Positions 1-6,423 of a stretch of DNA of 64,000 nucleotides are shown one piece after another. Positions within the stretch are counted from its first letter, which is position 1; the number at the start of each line of letters is the position of its first letter. The DNA is from Marinobacter denitrificans. Its GTDB lineage: Bacteria > Pseudomonadota > Gammaproteobacteria > Pseudomonadales > Oleiphilaceae. The stretch covers positions 1 to 64,000 of the forward strand of contig NZ_VMHN01000010.1 in the NCBI RefSeq assembly GCF_008795955.1, in the 5' to 3' direction. A program made the position numbers and the translations under genes. Under the pieces are notes generated by a model that searched no databases, was not told where the DNA came from, and saw only the letters and a program-made list of their open reading frames with translations.

Positions 1-552
1 ATTCCACAATAGTGGCGGTGGGTGCTATGGTAAAAGTTCATTGAGTCTTCTCCCTTGTAGTGCTTGGTCGCCTTCCAGCTTAGCGGGCAACCGCTGGGCT
101 GGGGAGAAGGCTCAATCAGTATCAAGCGCAAGCACCGGACCCATTTCCGCTTGCGCTCCAATGGCCCGGTGTTGCGAGCGTTAAAGCGGTGGGTTGAGTG
201 CAAAGGTTTTCTTGCCGCTTCACCGTAGGTTATCGCTACAATACTGTATAAGTAAACAGTATCATTTTGCGTTTGGAATCGAGTGCAAGAAAACAAATAA
301 TGCGGATCGCCGTTGAGCGCTCTCCTTGCTACCCTCAAGAGCCGGAGCAGACGGTTAAGACCCGGCTTGAACCGCTCTGCTCCGGCTCTTGAGGGAGGGC
401 CGATCAATCAGCGATCGTGGTCGCCTTTGTTCCGTGCCTTCTCGTCTTGGTTGCCCGCGCTGGCGATTGGCCTGATCCCTTCCCAGGGTTGTCTGCTGAG
501 CTGATAGTGGTCTATGACAGAGTCGGAATATGGAAGTGCTTCAGGACGGTCC
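1..552. other. Gene-less, hairpin-rich head of the integron array
   Basis: No convincing gene is seen here. The stretch holds three inverted-repeat structures: arms at 41-54 and 101-115 (one mismatch, with a weaker inner stem), arms at 125-133 and 149-157, and a perfect 19-base pair of arms at 332-350 and 377-395 enclosing a second imperfect stem. Long bulged hairpins are typical of attC-like DNA, and a GTTAAAG sequence at 180-186 resembles an attC right core, but no matching left cores were found. It could be one or more non-coding cassettes or degenerate attC sites. The short reading frame at 313-504 spans the hairpin and has no ribosome site, so it is not called. Confidence 0.4.
332..395. 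repeat. Perfect 19-bp inverted repeat (hairpin)
   Basis: Arms CCCTCAAGAGCCGGAGCAG (332-350) and its exact complement (377-395) enclose a loop of 26 bases, which itself contains an imperfect stem (CGGTTAAG against CTTGAACCG). No T-tract follows on either strand, so it is not an ordinary terminator. The bulged long-stem shape resembles a folded attC site, but RYYYAAC and GTTRRRY cores are missing. Confidence 0.6.
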
Positions 553-614
553 GTTTAACAACACATTCATCCGACCCTCGCTTCGCTCGGGCAGATGAAC
601 GTACATCGTTATAT
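553..614 (+). repeat. attC recombination site A
   Basis: The left core GTTTAAC (553-559) fits RYYYAAC and the right core GTTATAT (608-614) is close to GTTRRRY. Between them is an imperfect palindrome with outer arms TTCATC (566-571) and GATGAA (594-599). At 62 bp it is a short attC. It closes a cassette to its left that has no recognisable gene and opens the cassette with the gene at 629. Confidence 0.7.
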
Positions 615-628
615 TGCACTGAGGGACC

Positions 629-1039
629 ATGGATAGGCTCACGATCCAATCTTCAGACTCCGATGCAAAACTGACTTTGCACAATCCCTTTCCGAGCGGG
701 TACAAGGAGCCGGTGGAAGGTTTTCACGCGAAATTAGAGTCTCATCGAATTCCTGCGGCAGAGTGTGAAGTGTTCGGTGCAGGCGGACCTTATCTTCAGG
801 CATTTTTTATCTCTGTCCTGAATGGAGAGCGGCCTGATAGTGATTACTGTTCTGTCGAAGATCATCTCGAAATTCAGGCAATCAGATCGGATGAGAAGGT
901 CGTATTTCGAGTGATTCTCAGACAGGGGCCTTGGGAAGACGACTGGGAAGTCGAAGAGATCATCAGCCTGTCACGTGATGAACTACATGAGGTGCTCAAA
1001 CAATTGGATGCTTTCTTGCGCGCTCCAAATGCAATATAA
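629..1039 (+). CDS. Cassette-borne hypothetical protein (DUF6228-like?)
   Basis: A 136-residue soluble protein with no signal peptide or membrane segment. The C-terminal half alternates beta strands (HLEIQAIRSDEKVVFRVILR) with a final helix (LHEVLKQLDAFL). This layout recalls the DUF6228 family of small proteins, some of which occur near polymorphic toxins, but the match is from memory and weak. The ATG lies 15 bp after attC site A, with GAGGG just upstream as a ribosome site, and the stop falls inside the next attC left core. That fits a single-gene integron cassette. Function is not known. Confidence 0.75.
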   Translation: MDRLTIQSSDSDAKLTLHNPFPSGYKEPVEGFHAKLESHRIPAAECEVFGAGGPYLQAFFISVLNGERPDSDYCSVEDHLEIQAIRSDEKVVFRVILRQGPWEDDWEVEEIISLSRDELHEVLKQLDAFLRAPNAI

Positions 1040-1120
1040 CCAGTCAATTAAGTTCGTTCCCGGCCTGGCGGCCGTCCACCGGACGCCCCTGTCGGGGCGC
1101 CGCTTATTTCTGCGTTATGA
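1034..1120 (+). repeat. attC recombination site B
   Basis: Left core ATATAAC (1034-1040) overlaps the stop of the preceding gene and right core GTTATGA (1114-1120) overlaps the first ATG of the next one. The 87-bp body (GGCCTGGCGGCC, CCACCGGACGCCC, GGGGCGCCG) is almost identical to attC site E at 2387-2470. That gives two copies of one attC subtype in the array. Confidence 0.88.
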
Positions 1121-1506
1121 CTAAAGCTATGCATCAGATTGAGAGCATTCTGGCCAAAAACGAAAAGTATCGGCTTGATGATCCGGTTCCCACCGAGAGC
1201 GAGATTGATCAGGCAGAGCTCGCTCTGAGAGCCGAATTTAAGGGTTGGTATCGTGATTTTGTCAGATTGGGCGGTTTAAACGACCTGAGGTTTAGTGCTG
1301 AAATCCTTGCACCAAGTGAACTCCTGGAGAATCAGGGCTACATTAAAAATCGGGATTATGTAGCGTTTGCCAGTAACGGTTGCGGTGACCTTTTTTGTTG
1401 GTCAGTAGGGGAGTCTCCCGTAATTTTTTTGTGGGACCACGAGACAAACCAATTTACAGAGGATGCTCCGGATGTCGTCAGTTGGCTTGAACGCAATCGG
1501 TTCTAG
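1117..1506 (+). CDS. SMI1/KNR4 (SUKH) family protein
   Basis: A 129-residue protein with the SUKH layout: an N-terminal PTESEIDQAELAL helix (about residues 25-37), a central FVRLGGLNDLRF segment, then FASNGCGDLFCWSV and VIFLWDHETNQF, and a closing VVSWLERNRF. SUKH proteins are a broad fold that often act as immunity proteins against contact-dependent nuclease toxins, and also occur singly with unknown roles. No toxin gene is adjacent. The first ATG lies inside the attC core; the ATG at 1129 is an equally good start and would not overlap the recombination point. It is carried as an integron cassette. Confidence 0.85.
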   Translation: MTKAMHQIESILAKNEKYRLDDPVPTESEIDQAELALRAEFKGWYRDFVRLGGLNDLRFSAEILAPSELLENQGYIKNRDYVAFASNGCGDLFCWSVGESPVIFLWDHETNQFTEDAPDVVSWLERNRF

Positions 1507-1596
1507 TCATAACCAGACGGTCAACCGGACGCCAAAAGCGTGGCGCTTTTGGTTCCCTCCGCTGGCGCTCCGGCGCCGGTTACCTTAGCGTTAACG
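1507..1596 (+). repeat. attC recombination site C
   Basis: Left core TCATAAC (1507-1513), right core GTTAACG (1590-1596), 90 bp. The interior contains the palindromic pair CCAAAAGCG / CGCTTTTGG and GGCGCCGGTTACC. It is nearly identical to attC site D (2000-2089), which defines a second attC subtype in this array. Confidence 0.88.
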
Positions 1597-1624
1597 GCTT
1601 CAGTCTCAGATATGGAAGTATAGA

Positions 1625-2005
1625 GTGGAAATTAAGATCTTCGGCATTTCGATAGCGATAGGCATAGGGTTGGCCGTCGTGTTGTGGTTACCCGTTCTAT
1701 GGGGTTATATCTTTGCCAAGTGGAAGGGGCTGCACTCTCCAAAGCGTTTCGCGTTTTTCAGTGGTTGTACGAGCTATGGGATCCAGACCCTGATCGGAGC
1801 ATTGCTGATATTTCCCCTTGCTGTCCCGGCGGCAAAGTCTGCGCCACAGTATTGTTATGACAATCCAGGTGCGTGGCTCTGTCACTTCCTAGATTTTGCC
1901 GAGGACTGGTCTGGTGTATTTGGGTGGATTGCCGCTTTGGTCATAACAGCAGTAGCACCGGCAATATTCAATAAATACGTGTGGGCCGGTGCCAATAGCC
2001 GTTAA
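1625..2005 (+). CDS. Cassette-borne membrane protein
   Basis: A 126-residue hydrophobic protein with about three membrane segments: residues 5-30 (ISIAIGIGLAVVLWLPVLWGY), 52-72 (YGIQTLIGALLIFPLAVPAA) and 97-116 (VFGWIAALVITAVAPAIF). It starts with GTG at 1625 after a GGAAG-type ribosome site. It lies between attC sites C and D, with its stop codon inside the left core of D. No family was recognised. Small membrane proteins of unknown role are common cassette cargo. Confidence 0.7.
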   Translation: MEIKIFGISIAIGIGLAVVLWLPVLWGYIFAKWKGLHSPKRFAFFSGCTSYGIQTLIGALLIFPLAVPAAKSAPQYCYDNPGAWLCHFLDFAEDWSGVFGWIAALVITAVAPAIFNKYVWAGANSR

Positions 2006-2089
2006 CCAAGCGGTCAACCGGACGCCAAAAGCGTACCGCTTTTGGTTCCCTTCGCTGCGCTACGGCGCCGGTTACCATTAGCGTTAAAT
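2000..2089 (+). repeat. attC recombination site D
   Basis: Left core CGTTAAC (2000-2006) and right core GTTAAAT (2083-2089), 90 bp, near-identical in sequence and length to site C. The palindromic arms CCAAAAGCG and CGCTTTTGG are conserved. Confidence 0.9.
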
Positions 2090-2101
2090 TCGGGGGAGCC
2101 T

Positions 2102-2386
2102 ATGCAAGACACTGGTTCGGGGTTCGTCAGCACGATGGAGTCGCTTGCTCAAGCTTTCGTTGTAGCTTCAGTGTTGTGGATACTTTTTCTGATTGTGGCT
2201 TGGCCCTTCATCACAGTGTCGAGACTTGTTTTCTACGTGGCTTCCCTTGGAGTCATCAAACCGACCTATCGAGACTCCCTTGAGCACCAGGGGATAGTTG
2301 GTTTGGCATTTCTCATTTTTGTGCCGCTTCTCTTCTACGTGCACATCGTTTACGGGGCAAGGCTCTATGGCAATCAGTCAGAGTGA
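2102..2386 (+). CDS. Cassette-borne membrane protein
   Basis: A 94-residue protein with two long hydrophobic segments, AFVVASVLWILFLIVAWPFI (about 18-37) and IVGLAFLIFVPLLFYVHIVY (about 63-82), joined by a basic loop. The start at 2102 is chosen because it follows GGGGGAG with proper spacing and lies just after attC site D; an upstream in-frame start at 2042 would read through the attC. No family was recognised. Confidence 0.7.
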   Translation: MQDTGSGFVSTMESLAQAFVVASVLWILFLIVAWPFITVSRLVFYVASLGVIKPTYRDSLEHQGIVGLAFLIFVPLLFYVHIVYGARLYGNQSE

Positions 2387-2470
2387 ATTTAACCAGTCAA
2401 TTAAGTTCGTTCCGGCCTGCGGCCTCCACCGGACGCCCTAGTCGGGCGCCGCTTATCATCGGCGTTAGGC
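2387..2470 (+). repeat. attC recombination site E
   Basis: Left core ATTTAAC (2387-2393) and right core GTTAGGC (2464-2470) both fit the consensus. The 84-bp interior matches site B with only a few indels. Confidence 0.92.
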
Positions 2471-2478
2471 AGAATCAA

Positions 2479-3246
2479 ATGACTCGGACTGTTGGATCGG
2501 ATGAAGCTATTCATACATGGGAACTCTATCCCCACATGATTCAATGGCATCAGCATCATAGGCAATTCGTTAGCAAAAGCTCAGCCGGCAGGCCTCGCGT
2601 ACATATAAACGCCATGCTCATTACGTGCGCTGCAACGATGGTAGAGGGTGCTGTTAGCTCTCTGTTGCTGTTTTATCTTGAAGGATCAGACAGTCCGTAT
2701 TGCGAAGGTATAAAGTACGGAGATCCAGTATCTTCTTTTCATGAGCGGAACAGGCAGGAGCTTATTAACAAAGTGCGCAGGGGCACCTGGAAAGACCACA
2801 AGGGCCTTTTCTCGACCGTCACAGGCCAGTCATTGCCAAATATTCTGGAGAGCGATTGGGTACTATTAGACTATCTCTTTCAGTTTAGAAATCTGCTCGC
2901 GCATGGTGAAACTATAAGAGTGAAAGGAGTCTGGGTTCCGGAAAAAGGTTTGGGCCTAGCCTCTGTGAAGAGGAACAAAGAAAGCCTTTTCGGGCATTTG
3001 GAAAAAGAAGGGTTTATCAGTGAACCTATATTTGGGAAGCCCATGGGATGGTCATTTCTCGCTGATGAGGTTGCTGATCACTTTATAGAAATTGCGCGGC
3101 GCTCAGTTGAAAGGCTCGCTTCAGTCGCACCTGACACTGATTACGAGAATACCTTTCCAAAGCGGCTTAAGCAGATCCTTATGGCGACAGGGAGGCCAGA
3201 TCCTCCGGATCTCAAGCTGTTGTATTCAATCGATAACAAGACCTAA
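2479..3246 (+). CDS. Cassette-borne protein with HEPN RNase motif
   Basis: A 255-residue soluble, mostly helical protein. Residues 131-143 read DYLFQFRNLLAHG, and R137 to H142 (RNLLAH) is an R-x4-H motif of the kind that forms the RNase active site in HEPN domains. The FRN-x-x-AHG setting is typical of HEPN proteins annotated as RiboL-PSP-HEPN, abortive-infection or MAE_28990-like. The N-terminal helices (residues 45-66, MLITCAATMVEGAVSSLLLF) would form the rest of the bundle. The start at 2479 is the first ATG after attC site E; the longer frame reads through the attC. A ribonuclease, possibly toxin-like or defensive, is inferred from the motif only. Confidence 0.72.
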   Translation: MTRTVGSDEAIHTWELYPHMIQWHQHHRQFVSKSSAGRPRVHINAMLITCAATMVEGAVSSLLLFYLEGSDSPYCEGIKYGDPVSSFHERNRQELINKVRRGTWKDHKGLFSTVTGQSLPNILESDWVLLDYLFQFRNLLAHGETIRVKGVWVPEKGLGLASVKRNKESLFGHLEKEGFISEPIFGKPMGWSFLADEVADHFIEIARRSVERLASVAPDTDYENTFPKRLKQILMATGRPDPPDLKLLYSIDNKT

Positions 3247-3318
3247 CAAGAGGCGTCAATCGGACCAATTTTTCGGCGAGGCGCGCCAAAAAATCGGCCA
3301 CTGCGCCAAGCGTTAGAC
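3241..3318 (+). repeat. attC recombination site F
   Basis: Left core ACCTAAC (3241-3247) overlaps the stop of the HEPN gene and right core GTTAGAC (3312-3318) fits GTTRRRY. The 78-bp interior has the arms CCAATTTTTCGGCG and CGCCAAAAAATCGG around GAGGCG. It differs in sequence from sites B to E. Confidence 0.88.
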
Positions 3319-3347
3319 ACCTATTAGGCTTCAGGGGAAGCTAACTG

Positions 3348-3965
3348 ATGAAAACGTTTTTTCGATTTATAGCCATGATGGCGTGCTGCGTCACATCGGT
3401 TGCGGCTGCAGAATCGAATCCAAACCTGTTTAGAAGTGAAATTGCAGGGATTGAGCTCGAAAAGCCTGCGGGTTGGCAGTATCAGAACTTGGAAGCCGTC
3501 GCTAAATATCGATCCCGGGCTAGGCTGAAAGATAAAGACTTCGAGGCCTTTGTTCAGAATCTGGCGAGCGCCCCTGTAGTAGTGGCGAGCAAGCACTCTG
3601 AACCATACGACTCGCTGAACCCTAGCTTTCAGGTTCTTGTAAGGCCACTTGGTCAACTGACAGGGCTTTCGGGCAAGCAGATTCTTCAGATGGTAGTACC
3701 TGTCATGGAGAACGGGTTCGCTGAGTTCGAATTGGTTAATCCAGTTACCGAGTTGCAAGTAGACGGACTTCAAGGTGCAGAACTTAATGCTGAGTACATA
3801 GTAGAAGGCCCAGATGGCCGGGCATGGCCTACGCGAGCCACGATAATTGCAGTCCCACGGGGAAGTTACCTGTATCAAATCAGCTTTTCCTCCGCCCAAG
3901 AGGGCCAAGACTCGTTAGCAACTGAAGTTAGAGACACGCTGAAAACAGTGAAATTTCTTGATTGA
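3348..3965 (+). CDS. Secreted hypothetical cassette protein
   Basis: A 205-residue protein with a clear signal peptide (MKTFFRFIAMMACCVTSVAAA, cleavage near residue 21) and no later membrane segment, so it should be periplasmic. The mature part has a hydrophobic beta-rich pattern (GIELEKPAGWQYQ, SFQVLVRPLG, YLYQISFSSAQEG, VRDTLKTVKFLD) that resembles PsbP/DcrB-type small periplasmic proteins, but this is a loose likeness. The ribosome site AGGGGAAG precedes the ATG at good spacing. It sits between attC sites F and G as one cassette. Confidence 0.72.
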   Translation: MKTFFRFIAMMACCVTSVAAAESNPNLFRSEIAGIELEKPAGWQYQNLEAVAKYRSRARLKDKDFEAFVQNLASAPVVVASKHSEPYDSLNPSFQVLVRPLGQLTGLSGKQILQMVVPVMENGFAEFELVNPVTELQVDGLQGAELNAEYIVEGPDGRAWPTRATIIAVPRGSYLYQISFSSAQEGQDSLATEVRDTLKTVKFLD

Positions 3966-3968
3966 GGT

Positions 3969-4158
3969 GCCTAACCAGCCGCTGCAGTTCGCGGTGCACT
4001 TCCCCCACTTCAATAGACACGCATCGATAACTCCTGGACTTACCCCGATACGCATGACACGCCCCAGCCTCAAACGGAGGCCATTTCAAAGGCCGCCGGA
4101 CGCCCTTTACGCGGCTCCTGCATCGCCACTCCAAGGTCGTTGTGATTCGGCGTTAAGC
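3969..4158 (+). repeat. Unusually long attC site G
   Basis: Left core GCCTAAC (3969-3975) and right core GTTAAGC (4152-4158) fit the consensus, but the site would be 190 bp, well above the other sites here (62-90 bp). The left part (CCAGCCGCTGCAGTTCGCGG) and the right part (CGCGGCTCCTGC) look like attC arms. The middle may be an insertion or the fusion of two sites. Confidence 0.65.
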
Positions 4159-4163
4159 ATTTT

Positions 4164-4622
4164 ATGAAAAAAATTACATTTACGATTCTAATTGTTGCGT
4201 CTTTATCTGCATTTGCCGACCACGCAGAGCTATGCTCGAGTAACGACAGTTGCGCGAGAGAGATCCGCGACATCATAAATAGTCACTGGTACCCTCCAGA
4301 AAATAGCTCAGCTGAATGGAAAGTCAGGATAAGAATAATTTTGAGCGATAAAGTCGTGGGAAAAATTGAAGATATCGAAATTATGGAAAGTAGCGGAAAT
4401 TCAATGTTTGATAATACCGCGATAGATGCTTTGTCGGCGGCGGATCCGCTAGTCAATTTAAATGGACTAGACAACAAAACCTATCTACGAAACTTTCAAG
4501 AGATTATTATTGTCTTCGACGGAGATGCGACTGCCCCCTATGACATAGGTGGGCCGAGTAAAGGGCTTAGCGATGATGAGTTCGCGAAGTCATTACCGAC
4601 TTATAAAGGTAATGCTAAATAA
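4164..4622 (+). CDS. TonB C-terminal-like periplasmic protein
   Basis: A 152-residue protein with a short signal peptide (MKKITFTILIVASLSAFA). The mature part matches the pattern of TonB/TolA C-terminal domains: a helix ending in INSHWYPP (about residues 37-45), VRIRIILSDKVVGKIEDIEIMESSGNSMFDNTAIDAL (about 53-89) and a final strand FQEIIIVF. It lacks the N-terminal membrane anchor and proline-rich linker of a true TonB. The ATG is only 6 bp after the attC core and has no clear ribosome site, as in many cassettes. Role unknown; the sequence is more AT-rich than its surroundings. Confidence 0.75.
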   Translation: MKKITFTILIVASLSAFADHAELCSSNDSCAREIRDIINSHWYPPENSSAEWKVRIRIILSDKVVGKIEDIEIMESSGNSMFDNTAIDALSAADPLVNLNGLDNKTYLRNFQEIIIVFDGDATAPYDIGGPSKGLSDDEFAKSLPTYKGNAK

Positions 4623-4629
4623 AAGTTTT

Positions 4630-4636
4630 GCTTAAC
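4630..4636 (+). repeat. Orphan attC left core (1)
   Basis: GCTTAAC fits RYYYAAC and lies 8 bp after the stop of the TonB-like gene, where a full attC is expected. No right core or palindrome follows before the next reading frame at 4644, so most of the site appears deleted. Confidence 0.45.
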
Positions 4637-4643
4637 ACATGAA

Positions 4644-4826
4644 ATGGATGGGCTTTACGACGAAGGCAACCACTGGTGCTGCGGCCCACACATACACATC
4701 ACAAACTACCTGTGGCCCAACCTTTACTGCCAAGATCTCTGGAACGCATTTTTATCAAAGAGAGAGTTTTCGGCTTCCAAACTCCATTTGGCATTCAACG
4801 ATGAGAGGAGGGGCGAACATGCCTAA
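4644..4826 (+). CDS. Small hypothetical protein, possible truncated cassette gene
   Basis: A 60-residue frame whose stop overlaps an attC-type left core (GCCTAAC). The sequence is rich in His, Trp and Cys near its start (NHWCCGPHIHITNYLWPN) and polar at its end. No family was recognised and no ribosome site is visible. Because the 5' side abuts an orphan attC core, it may be the 3' remnant of a larger cassette gene. Low confidence that it is expressed. Confidence 0.3.
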   Translation: MDGLYDEGNHWCCGPHIHITNYLWPNLYCQDLWNAFLSKREFSASKLHLAFNDERRGEHA

Positions 4827-4833
4827 CCCATCA
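4821..4833 (+). repeat. Orphan attC left core (2), right edge of the array
   Basis: GCCTAAC followed by CCATCA. The same TAACCCATCA sequence begins the partial site after the DUF3291 gene (6385-6412), so both seem to be cut-down copies of one attC subtype. Beyond this point the gene order turns to the minus strand and no further complete attC is seen. Confidence 0.45.
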
Positions 4834-4840
4834 TTCCAGT

Positions 4841-5740
4841 TTAGAGAGGCAGAACCAAAAACTCCCCTTTGGCCAAAAGCTCGCCTTCCTCTGTGACCAC
4901 CTCAACTCGCCAGTCTCCCACCATGTGTCGGTCGATATACTTGGCTGAGGATGCTCGCATGGGGTCAACCGACGGCCTGATTTCCACCCGCGCAACCCGT
5001 TCATCTTCCAGGTACCAGTCGTGGAAGTGCAGCTGACCTTCCATGCCCTGGATTTCGGTAAACAGGTAAATTCGAATCAGTCCGTCACTGTCCATCGTCA
5101 AAACGTTCGGGATTTTGTCAATTGGCTCTTTTTCCTCCAGGTCGGTACTCAGTTGCGCCCGGATCACGTGATCAGAAAGTAGCTTGATGGAAGCAGTATC
5201 TTCCTGGGGTGGTTCGGATTTTCCTGCCGCCGGCGCCGGAAGGGAGGCGGGCTCTACCGATGACTCCGGTTCGCTCACCTGACTGGCCAACTGAGGGGTG
5301 GCGGGTTCTGCACTGGAATCACCCGGTGCTGTTTCCGATGCAGTTTCGGACACGGCGGCAGGCGTCTCGGCCACTTCAGTTTGAACTGAGTGTGCCTCGT
5401 CCGGCCTGCCAGAGTTTGCGTCAGCTTCCGATTGTTCTCGTGATGAGGTCTTCGGTAACTGGATAGAGGCAGGCTCGGCGGACGAGGACTCGTCAACAAA
5501 TACCGACGGGGGAGAAGGCGCCTCCACTTCCTGATTCTCTGCCAGCGCTTCGTTTTGCTCGCCGGTGCCAAAGATCTCTAAAGCACCCCAGATTATGCCC
5601 CCCACCACCAGAATTAATACGAAAAGAGCAGCAAAGATGCGCCCCCAAAGATAAACAACAACCTCTTCGGGCTCTTCGGGCTCAGGTAGGCGGGAAGACT
5701 TACGTGAAAAACGTTGATCTTGCGGTCTTGCTGTTTTCAC
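4841..5740 (-). CDS. DUF2914 domain membrane protein
   Basis: A 299-residue protein. Residues 28-52 form one membrane segment (VYLWGRIFAALFVLILVVGGIIWGA) after a short charged cytoplasmic tail. Residues 55-175 are a low-complexity Ser/Pro/Glu/Ala linker. The C-terminal 115 residues match DUF2914: an opening R-A-Q-L-S-T strand, LIRIYLFTEIQGMEGQLHFHDWY, VARVEIRPSVDPMRASSAKYI, and GDWRVEVVTEEGELLAKGEF. DUF2914 proteins are single-pass envelope proteins of unknown function. It is a lone minus-strand gene, convergent with the cassette array. Confidence 0.85.
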   Translation of the reverse strand: MKTARPQDQRFSRKSSRLPEPEEPEEVVVYLWGRIFAALFVLILVVGGIIWGALEIFGTGEQNEALAENQEVEAPSPPSVFVDESSSAEPASIQLPKTSSREQSEADANSGRPDEAHSVQTEVAETPAAVSETASETAPGDSSAEPATPQLASQVSEPESSVEPASLPAPAAGKSEPPQEDTASIKLLSDHVIRAQLSTDLEEKEPIDKIPNVLTMDSDGLIRIYLFTEIQGMEGQLHFHDWYLEDERVARVEIRPSVDPMRASSAKYIDRHMVGDWRVEVVTEEGELLAKGEFLVLPL

Positions 5741-5867
5741 CGGTGATTCTTCCTTGAAGCGGGCAATAGAGGGTTTGAATGTGCACTATAGCAAACTCAT
5801 GCAAGAACGAGGTGACGGTGCCATAATTATCGGAGACGATTTGTTTCGCCGAGGGATTTCACCGAGC

Positions 5868-5874
5868 GTTAAGT
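5868..5874 (+). repeat. Candidate fossil attC right core before DUF3291 gene
   Basis: GAGCGTTAAGTA contains GTTAAGT, an exact fit to GTTRRRY, 18 bp before the GTG start of the DUF3291 gene. The DNA to its left shows only weak palindromy. Its pairing with the left core at 6385 suggests a former integron cassette. Confidence 0.4.
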
Positions 5875-5892
5875 ATTTTCAGGGAGGAAACT

Positions 5893-6390
5893 GTGAGTAA
5901 GTATCAGATTGCGCAACTCAACATTGCGACGCTGAAAGCTCCCATAGATTCACCGCAGCTTGCGGATTTCGTCACCAACCTCGATAGAATCAACGCGTTG
6001 GCAGACGGGTTCCCGGGCTTTGTTTGGCGGCTCCAGACTGAAGAAGGTGATGCTACCGGCATCGACTATTTTGGCTCCGATAAGATCGCGAATCTCTCCG
6101 TCTGGGAATCGGTCGGGGCTTTGCATCATTATGTTTATCGGTCTGCCCACATCGAGATCATGCGCCGCAAGAAAGAGTGGTTTCACAAAATGGCCGAAGC
6201 CTACATGGTGCTTTGGTGGGTTCCTGCCGGTCACATCCCGTCGATCGAAGAGGCGGCACAAAAGCTGAACACGCTGCGAGAGAAAGGCCCTACTGCGGAG
6301 GCTTTCACATTCAAAAAAGCATTCCCGGCTCCTGGCGAACTCGCAACTGTGCCAACCGAAACCTGGGGTGGAGAATGCCCGGCCACTTAA
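5893..6390 (+). CDS. DUF3291 domain protein
   Basis: A 165-residue protein matching DUF3291: QIAQLNIATLKAP at the start, a central FPGFVWRLQ segment (about residues 42-50), LSVWESVGALHHYVYRSAH, then KKEWFHKM and MVLWWVPAGHIPSIEEA. The family has a dimeric ferredoxin-like fold related to small haem or substrate monooxygenases; no activity is established. It starts with GTG at 5893 after a strong AGGGAGG site. It is flanked by GTTAAGT on the left and ACTTAAC on the right, matching attC cores, so it may be an old cassette gene. Confidence 0.85.
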   Translation: MSKYQIAQLNIATLKAPIDSPQLADFVTNLDRINALADGFPGFVWRLQTEEGDATGIDYFGSDKIANLSVWESVGALHHYVYRSAHIEIMRRKKEWFHKMAEAYMVLWWVPAGHIPSIEEAAQKLNTLREKGPTAEAFTFKKAFPAPGELATVPTETWGGECPAT

Positions 6391-6412
6391 CCCATCAATC
6401 AAGTTCGCTGCA
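6385..6412 (+). repeat. Partial attC left half after DUF3291 gene
   Basis: ACTTAAC (6385-6391) fits RYYYAAC and overlaps the stop codon. The following CCATCAATCAAGTTCGCTG resembles the left arm of sites B and E (CCAGTCAATTAAGTTCGTT). No right core precedes the next gene at 6424, so this is a truncated site. Confidence 0.5.
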
Positions 6413-6423
6413 AGGTAATTCAA

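Noticed and set aside
312..318. GTTGAGC as an attC right core
   Set aside because: It fits GTTRRRY but has no matching left core or palindrome to its left.
313..504. 63-residue reading frame at the left end
   Set aside because: It overlaps the perfect 19-bp hairpin, has no ribosome site and no recognisable protein pattern.
417..674. 85-residue reading frame
   Set aside because: It runs through attC site A and overlaps the better supported gene at 629.
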